DNA of 64,000 nt, taken from positions 372,001 to 436,000 of the forward strand of contig NZ_CP053351.1 in the NCBI RefSeq assembly GCF_013394655.1, written 5' to 3'. The stretch comes from Winogradskyella schleiferi. Its GTDB lineage: Bacteria; Bacteroidota; Bacteroidia; Flavobacteriales; Flavobacteriaceae. A model generated the notes under the pieces. It saw only the letters and a program-made list of their open reading frames with translations. It was not told the origin of the DNA and ran no database searches. Positions 26,071 through 35,075 of this stretch are shown here, piece by piece (the stretch's first letter is position 1; each line of letters starts with the position of its first letter). The translations under genes were made by a program, and so were the position numbers.

Positions 26071-28473
26071 TTAATTTTTTTGTTCTGAGTCGTCTTCGTC
26101 TTCAGAAGGAATAATATTAATTGAAGGTTCTCTCAAAACCTCTTTATTTGCAATATTTCGCTCCAAAGATAATAATAGCGAAGGTAATAACAGTAGATTG
26201 GATAGCATAGCAAATAATAAGGTTATGGACACCAATGCGCCTAAGGCAACCGTACCACCAAAGCTTGAAATGGTAAATACCGAAAACCCGAAGAATAACA
26301 CAATTGAGGTATAAATCATACTTACTCCAGTTTCTCTCAATGCGGCATAAACGGATTTTTTAATCTTCCAATGGTTGGCTTGTAATTCTTGTCTATATTT
26401 TGCCAAAAAGTGAATGGTGTCATCTACCGAAATACCAAAAGCAATACTAAATACCAGAATGGTCGATGGTTTTATAGGAACACCAACATATCCCATTAGT
26501 CCAGCTGTTACTACTAGTGGCAATAAATTTGGAATCAAGGACACTATAATCATTTTAAAGGAACGGAAAAGATAGGCCATAAATAAAGCAATAAGAAAAA
26601 TAGCGAGCGTTAAGGATATAGCTAAATTTTTAACCAGATATTTAGTTCCTTTCTGAAACACCAAGGCTTTACCTGTCATGATAACCTCGTAACGCTCATT
26701 GGGAAACACCTTATTTATTTTGGTTTGAAGGTCTTCTTGGATACGCTCCATTTTATCAGTACCGACATCTTTCATAAAGGTTGTAATGCGTGCATATTGA
26801 CCTGTGCTATCCACAAAACTACTGAGCAAATCAACATCTGAGGTTGAGTTTTTTGCATAAGAAAGGATAAAACTATTTTCCTGACTCGTGGGTAATTGAT
26901 AGTATTTTGGATTGCCATTGTAATAGGCTTGCTTGCTATATTTCACTAAACTAACCACGGAAATTGGTCGTGATAATTCTGGGATATCATCAATCAATTC
27001 TTCCAATTCTTCCATACGTTTTAGTGTCGCTAATTTCATAACGCCTTTTTTACGCTTGGTATCAATCATAATTTCCAATGGCATTATACCATCAAATTCA
27101 GATTCAAAAAATCGAATATCCCTAAAAAATTCCGTGTCTTGTGGCATATCTTCTATAAGACTTCCTGAAATTTTAATCTGATAAATTCCAATTATACTGC
27201 CAATAATCAAAATGAGAGCGGTAACATAAATGGTAATTCTACGGTGTCTTACCATATTTTCCATCCAATTAACAAAAGCACTGATCCAACGTTTGTTTAA
27301 ATGTTCTAAGTGACGTTCTTTTGGATAGGGTAAAAAGGTGTAAAGAATAGGAATGATAAGTAAACACAATAAAAATATGGCGACGATACTCAGCGAAGCG
27401 ACGACACCAAACTCTTTGAGTAATTTACTCTCTGTAAGAATAAAAGTTGCAAAACCAGAAGCCGTGGTTATATTGGTCATTAAGGTTGCGTTACCAACTT
27501 TTGTAATCACACGTTGTAAGGACCTTACCTTGTTGCCATGGGATTTTACTTCGTGCTGGTATTTATTGATTAGGAAAATACAGTTCGGAATCCCAATAAC
27601 GATAATCAATGGTGGAATTAAAGCTGTGAGCACTGTGATTTCATAACCTAATAGTCCTATTATTCCAAAAGTCCACATCACGCCAAAACACACCACAATA
27701 AGTGAAATGAATGTCGCTCTAAAGGACCTAAAGAAGAGGAAAAATATCAATGAGGTTACAAACAATGCTGCACCAATAAAAATAGGGATTTCATCTACAA
27801 TACTTTTCGCATTTAAAGTTCGAATGTAGGGCATTCCAGAAAGTCTGACGTCCAGACCTGTTTCCGCTTCAAAGCGTTCAACTTTCGGTAAGAAATCATC
27901 GATGATAAAATCCTTTCTAGCTGAGGTATTGACGATGTCTTTCTGCATATAAATAGCAGTACGAATCGTTTTCGTTTCAGCGTTGAACAAGAAATTATCG
28001 TAAAATGGGTATTGTTTAAAAAGTTCTTCTTGAAGCTGATCAATTTCTTCGATGCTATGGATGGAATCCTTTATAAAGGGTTCTAAATCGAATTGCTCCT
28101 TTTCTGTGTTCTTAACTAATTTTTGAAGATCTTTAATGGATAAAACCGACTCAACTTCATCATAACCCTTAAAAGAATCCGCTAGTTTGTTCCAGGCATT
28201 GAGTTCTTTAACAGAAAATAAACTCGAATCCTTTACACCTAAAACAATTAAATTACCTTCTTCTCCGAAAACTTCTAAGAAATCGTTGTATATAAGATTT
28301 ACTTCATGGTCGTCTGGCAAAAGATTAGCTTCCGTAAAAGTAAAACGCATGTGTTTCCATTGCATACTGAAAAACACGGTGGTCAGGACTATAGCAATGA
28401 GTATAAAAATCTTATTACGAAGAATAAGGCTTGCTATAGTTTCCCAAAATCCTTTAGTTGAAAGTTTAAACAT
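26071..28473 (-). CDS. RND/MMPL-family exporter
   Basis: An 800-residue inner-membrane transporter with twelve predicted membrane helices in two halves. Each half has one helix, a large periplasmic loop and a five-helix block (IFIGAALFVTSLIFFLFFRS and LAISLTLAIFLIALFMAYLF start the blocks). The pattern IAFGISVDDTIHFLAKYR in the second half holds the acidic pair used in proton coupling. It belongs to the group of RND proteins exporting lipids or hopanoids (MMPL/HpnN-like) rather than to tripartite drug pumps; no periplasmic adaptor gene is nearby. Substrate unknown. Confidence 0.85.
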   Translation of the reverse strand: MFKLSTKGFWETIASLILRNKIFILIAIVLTTVFFSMQWKHMRFTFTEANLLPDDHEVNLIYNDFLEVFGEEGNLIVLGVKDSSLFSVKELNAWNKLADSFKGYDEVESVLSIKDLQKLVKNTEKEQFDLEPFIKDSIHSIEEIDQLQEELFKQYPFYDNFLFNAETKTIRTAIYMQKDIVNTSARKDFIIDDFLPKVERFEAETGLDVRLSGMPYIRTLNAKSIVDEIPIFIGAALFVTSLIFFLFFRSFRATFISLIVVCFGVMWTFGIIGLLGYEITVLTALIPPLIIVIGIPNCIFLINKYQHEVKSHGNKVRSLQRVITKVGNATLMTNITTASGFATFILTESKLLKEFGVVASLSIVAIFLLCLLIIPILYTFLPYPKERHLEHLNKRWISAFVNWMENMVRHRRITIYVTALILIIGSIIGIYQIKISGSLIEDMPQDTEFFRDIRFFESEFDGIMPLEIMIDTKRKKGVMKLATLKRMEELEELIDDIPELSRPISVVSLVKYSKQAYYNGNPKYYQLPTSQENSFILSYAKNSTSDVDLLSSFVDSTGQYARITTFMKDVGTDKMERIQEDLQTKINKVFPNERYEVIMTGKALVFQKGTKYLVKNLAISLTLAIFLIALFMAYLFRSFKMIIVSLIPNLLPLVVTAGLMGYVGVPIKPSTILVFSIAFGISVDDTIHFLAKYRQELQANHWKIKKSVYAALRETGVSMIYTSIVLFFGFSVFTISSFGGTVALGALVSITLLFAMLSNLLLLPSLLLSLERNIANKEVLREPSINIIPSEDEDDSEQKN

Positions 28474-28536
28474 CTACCGATTTGATTGGTCGCAAAGGTA
28501 GAAAAAAGCTGTGGATTTGTTCTGGAAATATTGGGA

Positions 28537-29817
28537 TTATAACGAAATATTAAACGTGAACTTAAAAGCAATATTATCTTCAAAATTAGGTAAATGATAA
28601 CCACCATAGCGATAGGCAAAACTGAGTCCAAAACCGAAGAGCAGCTTATTGATTTCAAAACCAGATTCTGAGTAAACATGTTTAAGCGTCCCGAAATCTA
28701 CACCTTGATGCCTGTCTCTACTGTTCATGTCTCCAACGGCGTAGCGCGATATTAAAACGAGTTGCGGTTTAAAGCGTTCTGCAATTTTAAAAGGTGCAAA
28801 AGCGTGTTTTATCTGTAATGTTGAAAACTTATCACTAAAAAATTCATTAAAATACATGGTTTCAAAACTGTTTAATCCTGCCACTGAAAAACGCTGTAGA
28901 ATAGTTTCTTTGGTTATATTGTTTGGGTAGGCATGATACAAATGTGTTAGAGGTGCATCTCCTCCTGCAATTCCTGCCACTAAGGTAATCCTAGTTGTGG
29001 CGTCATTTTTATATTTGAATTCTTGAATCGTTCTAAAGTCGAGCTTTGAAAACGTAAAGTCACCGCCAAAAATAGATTTAAAACCTTGGGTTAGTTGAAG
29101 CGTGAATTTAGGATAACCATTTTTGATGACTTTTACGTAGTCTTCGTTAACAGAAAATTGACTAAAAGGACTCCACTGTAAGCTGATTTTTGCAGTACTT
29201 AGATCGAACGTGTTATAACTTCTATTGTCTAATAGATAAGTATAATTATACGTTGGATTAATTTTTGAAATAGCGAATTGTGTTTCTGAAAGTAGGTGGT
29301 TAGAAACGGTATGTTGCAATGCAATAGATTTTGTAATGTGTCTATGAAATAAATCAATATTTAACAAGCGTGGTTCAAAAAAGGTAAAGAAACGTTTATC
29401 GGTTAAAAACTTTGAACTACCCGTTTCTTGTAGGTCATCAGTATAGGCAACATTTACCCATGTATTTGTAGCTTTATGCGCTCTAAAGCCACCACCAATT
29501 TTATATTTTAGGCGATTATCCTTGAAACCATAAACCAAGTAACCGTCTAACCTGTAATGTTCTGAAAACCGATCATTTGTTATACCTCCTAAACCTGTTC
29601 TGAGACCCTCGTATTGGTTGAACTTAATGAGGTAGCGTAAATCTAAGTTGAAGTAATTGAAAGGAAGATAGCCATTACCAATATTTTTTAAGAATTCGGT
29701 TTTTTTAATGGAATCTTGAGCGGCTTTTATCGAATCTTTTTCTTGAAGATCCCGTTGTTGTGCATAACTGAATGCTGCAAGTGACAAAAGAAAAATAACA
29801 AGCAGGCGCTTTAACAT
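28537..29817 (-). CDS. DUF5686-like outer-membrane barrel protein
   Basis: A 426-residue protein with a signal peptide (MLKRLLVIFLLSLAAFSYAQ) followed by a short coiled region and a long beta-barrel-like domain (YNTFDLSTAKISLQWSPFSQ, GFGLSFAYRYGGYH, ending FTFNISL). It resembles the barrel part of the flavobacterial DUF5686 family, which usually also has an N-terminal carboxypeptidase-like domain; that domain is absent here. Function unknown. It lies between the RND exporter (63 bp downstream) and frr. Confidence 0.65.
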   Translation of the reverse strand: MLKRLLVIFLLSLAAFSYAQQRDLQEKDSIKAAQDSIKKTEFLKNIGNGYLPFNYFNLDLRYLIKFNQYEGLRTGLGGITNDRFSEHYRLDGYLVYGFKDNRLKYKIGGGFRAHKATNTWVNVAYTDDLQETGSSKFLTDKRFFTFFEPRLLNIDLFHRHITKSIALQHTVSNHLLSETQFAISKINPTYNYTYLLDNRSYNTFDLSTAKISLQWSPFSQFSVNEDYVKVIKNGYPKFTLQLTQGFKSIFGGDFTFSKLDFRTIQEFKYKNDATTRITLVAGIAGGDAPLTHLYHAYPNNITKETILQRFSVAGLNSFETMYFNEFFSDKFSTLQIKHAFAPFKIAERFKPQLVLISRYAVGDMNSRDRHQGVDFGTLKHVYSESGFEINKLLFGFGLSFAYRYGGYHLPNFEDNIAFKFTFNISL

Positions 29818-29890
29818 GTATGATTATGAATTATGATTGAAAAAAATATCCCAAGGAATTTGGGATATTTTTATATTTTGGGTATTGAGC

Positions 29891-30445
29891 TTATACGGTC
29901 ATAATCTCTTTCTCCTTTACCTCAAGGATCTCATCAATTTTCTTAACGTAAGTATCGGTTAAAGTTTGCACATCAATTTCAGCATTTTTCTGTAAATCTT
30001 CAGAAACATCTGCATTTTTTATGTCGTTCATAGCTTCCTTTCGCGCATTTCTAATTCCTACTTTAGCGTCTTCCGTTTCTGCCTTAGCTTGTTTGGCTAA
30101 ATTTTTACGACGTTCTTCTGTTAATGGAGGTACATTGATGATAATCATGTCACCATTGTTCATAGGATTAAACCCTAAATTGGCCAACATAATTCCACGT
30201 TCAATTTCTTGCAACATGGATTTTTCCCAAGGTTGAACGGAAATGGTTCTACCATCTGGTGTATTGACATTAGCGACTTGGCTCAGAGGAGTTTGCGAAC
30301 CATAATAATCTACCATAACGCTGCCTAACATTGCAGGACTCGCTTTACCTGCTCTTATGTTAACGAGCTGTTTTTCTAAATGCTTCATCGCAGCTTCCAT
30401 AGATTCTTTTGCTGAGTCTATTATAAATTTAATGTCTTCGTTCAT
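29891..30445 (-). CDS. frr: ribosome recycling factor
   Basis: Splits post-termination ribosomes together with EF-G. The 184-residue protein has the family pattern HLEKQLVNIRAGKASPAMLG, VQPWEKSMLQEIERGI, and PPLTEERRKNLAKQAKAE. It is 48 bp downstream of pyrH, the usual bacterial order. Confidence 0.97.
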   Translation of the reverse strand: MNEDIKFIIDSAKESMEAAMKHLEKQLVNIRAGKASPAMLGSVMVDYYGSQTPLSQVANVNTPDGRTISVQPWEKSMLQEIERGIMLANLGFNPMNNGDMIIINVPPLTEERRKNLAKQAKAETEDAKVGIRNARKEAMNDIKNADVSEDLQKNAEIDVQTLTDTYVKKIDEILEVKEKEIMTV

Positions 30446-30493
30446 AATGTTGAAATTTTAATTTACGATTATCAAAATTTAAGCCAAAACTTA

Positions 30494-31198
30494 TTAGTTG
30501 ACTTTAGTGCCAATATTTTCTCCGGTAACTACTTTTAGTAAGTTTCCTTTTTTGTTCATATCAAAAACAATAATTGGCAGGTTGTTTTCTTGACTTAAAG
30601 TAAATGCAGTAGTGTCCATCACTTTGAGTCCTTTACTTAGAACATCTTTAAATGAAATGTTTTCAAATTTTACTGCATTTAAATCTTTTTCAGGATCAGC
30701 AGTATAAATACCATCAACACGTGTACCTTTTAAAATGACATCTGCTTCAATTTCAATAGCACGCAAAACGGCCGCTGAATCTGTAGTAAAATACGGATTT
30801 CCTGTGCCACCTCCAAATATAACAACACGTCCTTTATTAAGATGGCTCATCGCTTTTCTTCTAATGAAAGGTTCTGCTACTTCATTAATTTTAATAGCAG
30901 TTTGCAAACGTGTTTTCACATCAGCATCTTCTAAGGCATTTTGTAATGCCAAGCCATTAATTACAGTGGCCAGCATTCCCATATGATCACCTTGCACACG
31001 ATCCATACCATTCATCGCTCCAGCAACACCTCTAAAAATATTTCCACCACCAATTACTATGGCAACTTCTACACCTAAGTCAGTTATTTCTTTGATGTCT
31101 TTAGCATATTCGGATAAGCGCTCAGGATCAATCCCATATTGACGGTTTCCCATTAAGGCTTCTCCAGATAATTTTAGTAGAATTCTTTTATATTTCAT
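30494..31198 (-). CDS. pyrH: UMP kinase
   Basis: Phosphorylates UMP to UDP in pyrimidine nucleotide synthesis. The 234-residue protein has the amino-acid kinase fold with [11 protein letters not shown] near the N-terminus, [10 protein letters not shown] (around residues 48-57), [15 protein letters not shown] (around 129-143) and [15 protein letters not shown]. It forms an operon with frr and lies below tsf, from which it is separated by a terminator. Confidence 0.97.
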   Translation of the reverse strand: MKYKRILLKLSGEALMGNRQYGIDPERLSEYAKDIKEITDLGVEVAIVIGGGNIFRGVAGAMNGMDRVQGDHMGMLATVINGLALQNALEDADVKTRLQTAIKINEVAEPFIRRKAMSHLNKGRVVIFGGGTGNPYFTTDSAAVLRAIEIEADVILKGTRVDGIYTADPEKDLNAVKFENISFKDVLSKGLKVMDTTAFTLSQENNLPIIVFDMNKKGNLLKVVTGENIGTKVN

Positions 31199-31414
31199 TA
31201 GATGGTTTCTATTTCTAAATTATGGTCTAATGTAATTCGCCAGGTAAAATAATATATGAAATTAAGATATGATTTTGGCTCATTTCATTTGATAGATTAA
31301 AAGTTGAGCAAAGCTACGTAATTATTAGCTTCTGTAAAAGTGAAAAAAACGCAAAAAAAATGCCTCTCAATATGGAGAAGCATTTTTTAAAATTATATTT
31401 CTGGATGTTATTGA
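31199..31414. other. tsf-pyrH intergenic region
   Basis: The 216-bp gap holds the tsf terminator at its left-hand transcript end and the upstream region of pyrH. No gene is seen. Confidence 0.5.
31356..31388 (-). terminator. rpsB-tsf terminator
   Basis: A hairpin (AAAATGC, one mismatch, TCTC pairing with GAGA, mismatch, GCATTTT; loop AATAT) is followed by T-rich sequence in the leftward direction (GGCATTTTTTTTGCG). It separates tsf from pyrH. Confidence 0.82.
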
Positions 31415-32389
31415 TTATCCAACTGTAGCACGTTTAAAACCAGTAACCGATACGTCACCATAGGTTTTAACGTAATCAGCAACCGTTTGCTTTTCATCTT
31501 TAATAAACTTTTGATCCAATAATGCTTTTTCTTGGTCTAAAGTTGTGTTATCAGAAATGAAACGCTCCATTTTACCTGGTAAAATTCTGTCCCAAATTTG
31601 CTCTGGCTTCCCTTCAGCTTTTAACTCTGCTTTTGCAGCTTCTTCAGCTTCAGCAATAACTTCTGGCGTTAATTGTGCCATTGAAATATAGCTTGGTACA
31701 TTTTTTAAGGTTTTACCTAAACGTCCTAATTCGATATTATCTTTTTCAATGACTGCGATGCGTGCTTCCGTTTCTGATGCGATATAAGCGGCATCAAAAT
31801 CTTTGTAAGATAACGTCGTTGCTCCCATTGAAGCCACTTGCATAGCTACATCTTTAACCAAGGTGTCAACATTGTCAACTTTAGCAGACAAACCAACTAA
31901 GGCTGCAATTTTATTGATGTGAACATATTGGCCTACATAAGGTGCTTCTAATTTTTCAAAAGCAGTGATATCCAATTTTTCTCCAATAACACCTGTTTGC
32001 TCAGTTAATTTTTCAGCAACGGTCATGCCGTCAAAATCTGCAGCTAAAAATTCTTCTTTGGAGTTGTAGTTTAAAGCTGTATCTGCTAAATCATTAGCTA
32101 ATTTTACAAAGTTTTCATTTTTACCAACAAAATCGGTTTCACAACCCAAAACGATTGCAACACCAGCAGTATTGTCGTCATTTATTTTTGCAACTGCAGC
32201 ACCTTCAGAAGAATCTCTGTCAGCTCTTTTTTCTGCAACTTTTTGACCTTTTTTACGTAATACTTCAATGGCTTTATCAAAATCGCCACCAGCTTCAACC
32301 AAAGCTTTTTTACAATCCATCATACCAGCACCAGTTGCTTGTCTTAGCTTGTTTACTTCTGCTGCTGTAACTTTTACAGTATTTTCCAT
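31415..32389 (-). CDS. tsf: translation elongation factor Ts
   Basis: Nucleotide exchange factor for EF-Tu. The 324-residue protein begins with a UBA-like domain (VTAAEVNKLRQATGAGMMDC and KKALVEAGGD) and contains the signature ETDFVGKNENFVKLA. Its length, above the E. coli protein (283 residues), fits Bacteroidota EF-Ts. It follows rpsB as usual, with 105 bp between them, in which a REP-like repeat lies. Confidence 0.97.
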   Translation of the reverse strand: MENTVKVTAAEVNKLRQATGAGMMDCKKALVEAGGDFDKAIEVLRKKGQKVAEKRADRDSSEGAAVAKINDDNTAGVAIVLGCETDFVGKNENFVKLANDLADTALNYNSKEEFLAADFDGMTVAEKLTEQTGVIGEKLDITAFEKLEAPYVGQYVHINKIAALVGLSAKVDNVDTLVKDVAMQVASMGATTLSYKDFDAAYIASETEARIAVIEKDNIELGRLGKTLKNVPSYISMAQLTPEVIAEAEEAAKAELKAEGKPEQIWDRILPGKMERFISDNTTLDQEKALLDQKFIKDEKQTVADYVKTYGDVSVTGFKRATVG

Positions 32390-32432
32390 AGTTTTTAAAT
32401 TTAAAAAGTCATTTAATTTTTTTTCGATATCC

Positions 32433-32453
32433 CATCGACTACGCTCAGGGCAT
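32433..32453. repeat. REP-like TCGAC-N-GCTCAG repeat between rpsB and tsf
   Basis: The stretch around TCGACTACGCTCAGGGCA belongs to a short repeat type also visible at 35419-35440, 46054-46076 and, in a related form, 46141-46166. Here it is in non-coding DNA between rpsB and tsf. Confidence 0.5.
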
Positions 32454-32494
32454 GAAAAAGAACCAAATGACTTTTAATTGTATATAAATGTTAT

Positions 32495-33307
32495 TTATTC
32501 TTCTTCTTCAGAGGCAACAGCTTTCTTCTCAGCTTTTTTAGCTGGCTTTGCGTCTGATTTTTTCTCAGATTTTTTGTCTTCTGATTTTTTAGACTTTCCT
32601 TCTTTATCCGCTTTTTCAGCTTTTCTTTCGCTTAAACCATCTGCGATAGCAGAGGTTACGATAGATAAGATTTTATCTACGGATTTTGAAGCATCATCAT
32701 TTGATGGGATTAAATAATCTACTTCACGTGGGTCAGAGTTAGTATCTACCATCGCAAAAATTGGGATATTTAATTTTTGTGCTTCTTTAATAGCAATATG
32801 CTCACGCATAATATCTACAACGAATAAAGCACCAGGTAAACGTGTCATGTCAGAAATAGAACCTAAGTTCTTTTCTAATTTTGCACGTAAACGATCAACT
32901 TGTAAACGTTCTTTTTTAGATAAAGAGTTGAATGTGCCATCTTTCTTCATTCTATCAATAGAAGCCATTTTCTTTACGGCTTTTCTGATCGTTACAAAGT
33001 TAGTTAACATTCCGCCTGGCCAACGCTCAGTAATATAAGGTTGGTTTACAGCACCTGCTTTTTCAGCTACGATGTCTTTAGCTTGTTTTTTAGTAGCAAC
33101 GAAAAGGATTTTCTTTCCTGATGCCGCTATTTTAGCTAACGCTTCAGAAGTTTCCTCGATTTTTGCTGCTGTTTTGTAAAGGTTGATAATATGGATACCG
33201 TTACGTTCCATATAAATGTAAGGGGCCATGTTTGGATTCCACTTACGTGTTAGGTGACCGAAGTGTACACCTGCTTCAAGTAATTCTTTTACTTCTACTT
33301 TTTCCAT
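32495..33307 (-). CDS. rpsB: 30S ribosomal protein S2
   Basis: Small-subunit protein S2. The 270-residue protein has LLEAGVHFGHLTRKWNPNMA near the N-terminus, NQPYITERWPGGMLTNF, and RLPGALFVVDIMREHIAIKEA. The C-terminus carries a Lys/Glu/Ser-rich tail of about 45 residues beyond the E. coli-type end, common in Bacteroidota. It precedes tsf. Confidence 0.97.
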   Translation of the reverse strand: MEKVEVKELLEAGVHFGHLTRKWNPNMAPYIYMERNGIHIINLYKTAAKIEETSEALAKIAASGKKILFVATKKQAKDIVAEKAGAVNQPYITERWPGGMLTNFVTIRKAVKKMASIDRMKKDGTFNSLSKKERLQVDRLRAKLEKNLGSISDMTRLPGALFVVDIMREHIAIKEAQKLNIPIFAMVDTNSDPREVDYLIPSNDDASKSVDKILSIVTSAIADGLSERKAEKADKEGKSKKSEDKKSEKKSDAKPAKKAEKKAVASEEEE

Positions 33308-33481
33308 TTTGTAATAGTTTACGTTCTGTTAAATTAGCAATGACTGAGTGGTTGCTAATCGCGCGCCTCAATCATTTAGATGCTAAACTGTAATCCTGAA
33401 CTCGTTTCAGGACCTTTTTTCAATAAAAAATAATAATCCAGAATCTGCCGAAGCAGATTCTGAATAAAATTGTGTTGGATA
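33308..33481. other. rpsB leader and rpsI-rpsB spacer with three hairpins
   Basis: The spacer holds three inverted repeats. A hairpin at 33334-33358 (TTAGCAA/TTGCTAA arms) lies 27 bp upstream of the rpsB start, in leader position. A second at about 33393-33411 (TCCTGAA/TTCAGGA) is followed by CCTTTTTT on the plus strand. The third is the rpsI terminator at 33439-33462. The second and third look like REP-type palindromes. Confidence 0.5.
33439..33462 (-). terminator. rplM-rpsI terminator with UUCG loop
   Basis: A perfect 10-bp stem (CAGAATCTGC with GCAGATTCTG) closes a TTCG tetraloop when read leftward, followed by a T-rich run. It lies 19 bp after the rpsI stop. Confidence 0.8.
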
Positions 33482-33868
33482 TTAACGTTTCGAGAATTGG
33501 AATTTCTTACGCGCTTTCTTCTGTCCGAATTTCTTACGCTCTACCATTCTTGGGTCTCTCGTTAATAGACCTTCTGGCTTTAATATTGCTCTGTTTTCAG
33601 GATCTAGTTCGCACATTGCACGACTTAATCCTAAACGTATTGCTTCTGCCTGGCCGGTGATACCACCTCCATATACGTTAACAGTAATATCAAAGTTGCC
33701 ATCATTGTTAGTCAAGGCTAAAGGTTGGTTTACTTTGTATTGCAATGTTGCAGTACTAAAATAATCCGCCATGTCTTTTTTGTTCACCGTGATTTTGCCT
33801 TTTCCTTCAGCAAGGTACACACGAGCAACAGCCGTCTTTCTACGGCCAATTTTGTGAATTACTTCCAT
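33482..33868 (-). CDS. rpsI: 30S ribosomal protein S9
   Basis: The 128-residue protein has [13 protein letters not shown] near the N-terminus, [19 protein letters not shown] in the middle and the basic tail [12 protein letters not shown] that reaches the ribosomal P site. Its ATG overlaps the rplM stop codon by one base (TAATG), indicating translational coupling. Confidence 0.97.
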   Translation of the reverse strand: MEVIHKIGRRKTAVARVYLAEGKGKITVNKKDMADYFSTATLQYKVNQPLALTNNDGNFDITVNVYGGGITGQAEAIRLGLSRAMCELDPENRAILKPEGLLTRDPRMVERKKFGQKKARKKFQFSKR

Positions 33869-34323
33869 TAGTTAATTTCGTTTAATTTAATTGCCTTTGG
33901 TTTTTGCGCTTCATGAGGATGCGCTGTACCAGTAACAACTGTTAAATTTCTAAAAAGAGTAGCACCTAATTTATTTTTAGGTAACATTCCTTTTACTGAC
34001 TTCTCTACCAATCTACTTGGGTCTTTCCCAAATAATTCAGTAGCTGTCAAACTTCTTTGTCCACCTGGATAACCTGTGTGACGGATGTAACTTTTTTCCG
34101 TCCATTTGTTACCAGTTAAGTTGATTTTTTCAGCATTGACAACAATTACATTGTCACCGCAATCAACGTGTGGCGTAAAATTAGGCTTGTGCTTACCTCT
34201 TAAAAGTATTGCTACTCTTGAAGCTAAGCGACCTAAAGTTTGTCCTTCAGCATCAACCAAAACCCACTCCTTGTTAACGGTAGCTTTGTTAGCTGAAACT
34301 GTTTTGTAGCTTAATGTATCCAC
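33868..34323 (-). CDS. rplM: 50S ribosomal protein L13
   Basis: The 151-residue protein has the L13 patterns [39 protein letters not shown] and [16 protein letters not shown]. It heads the rplM-rpsI operon and is driven by a textbook Bacteroidota promoter at 34393-34423. Confidence 0.97.
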   Translation of the reverse strand: MDTLSYKTVSANKATVNKEWVLVDAEGQTLGRLASRVAILLRGKHKPNFTPHVDCGDNVIVVNAEKINLTGNKWTEKSYIRHTGYPGGQRSLTATELFGKDPSRLVEKSVKGMLPKNKLGATLFRNLTVVTGTAHPHEAQKPKAIKLNEIN

Positions 34324-34392
34324 ACTAATTTGATTTATATTTACGCTTCACAGCGCAAAAAGATTAAACATTCCTCTTCAAAAAAGAGTTTG

Positions 34393-34423
34393 CAAATTTA
34401 CGATAAAGTATTGATTTACCAAA
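34393..34423 (-). promoter_or_regulatory. rplM-rpsI promoter
   Basis: On the minus strand TTTG (34423-34420) and TAAATTTG (34400-34393) are separated by 19 bp, an exact match to the Bacteroidota -33/-7 consensus. The transcript should start near 34387, giving a leader of about 64 nt. It is the best promoter match in the window. Confidence 0.78.
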
Positions 34424-34548
34424 CCTTGATGAATATATTTTTAGGAGTAAAACCAGTATAATGAGGTTATAATAATTTTGTTTGAATTAAATAATTGGTT
34501 TTTAAAGGCTATGGATGGTTTTTTTAAGTTTTTAAACCTAACATATTC

Positions 34549-34983
34549 TCAATCTACTGGAACAATTAATACTGGAATATTTGACTCCTTTATAAGCGAA
34601 TTAGAAACGCTTCCATATAAAGCCTTGTAGAAAAAGCCATGGTCCTGATAGCCTGAGATAATAAGATCAATTTTAAGTTTGTCCGCTTCTTCCAATATCA
34701 TTTCCAAGGTTGGGCCTTGTACTAATAACCCTTCGGATTCAATACCTTTCTTCTCTAATTGAACTGAATAGTTCTGAAGTAATCGATGTTCTTTTCTAAG
34801 TTCAGTGGCAAGGTTATCTCGTATATATTGTGGCCCAACACTATAACCTACAAAATCTGGATCTGGTGCTGCAATATGAATGATCCAAACTTTAGCCTCA
34901 AATTTTTCTGCCAATTTCGAGGCTTGGTCAATGAGTAATTGCTCATTCCCTTTTAAATCTATGGTTACTAATATGTTTTTCAT
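34549..34983 (-). CDS. universal stress protein (UspA family)
   Basis: A 144-residue single-domain UspA protein: N-terminal ILVTIDLKGNEQLLIDQASK, and C-terminal DLIISGYQDHGFFYKALYGS followed by VSNSLIKESNIPVLIVPV. The nucleotide-binding glycine pattern (usually G-2x-G-9x-G-S/T) is only approximate, so ATP binding is uncertain. It stands alone, with about 225 bp of plain AT-rich DNA between its stop and the rplM promoter region. Confidence 0.87.
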   Translation of the reverse strand: MKNILVTIDLKGNEQLLIDQASKLAEKFEAKVWIIHIAAPDPDFVGYSVGPQYIRDNLATELRKEHRLLQNYSVQLEKKGIESEGLLVQGPTLEMILEEADKLKIDLIISGYQDHGFFYKALYGSVSNSLIKESNIPVLIVPVD

Positions 34984-35075
34984 TGTATGATGATTTTTAA
35001 AACATATAAGATAGTATTTTATGGCTTATAAAGCAATTCTTATGATTAAATACAAGTGAATAAAGATTTTTAGCT

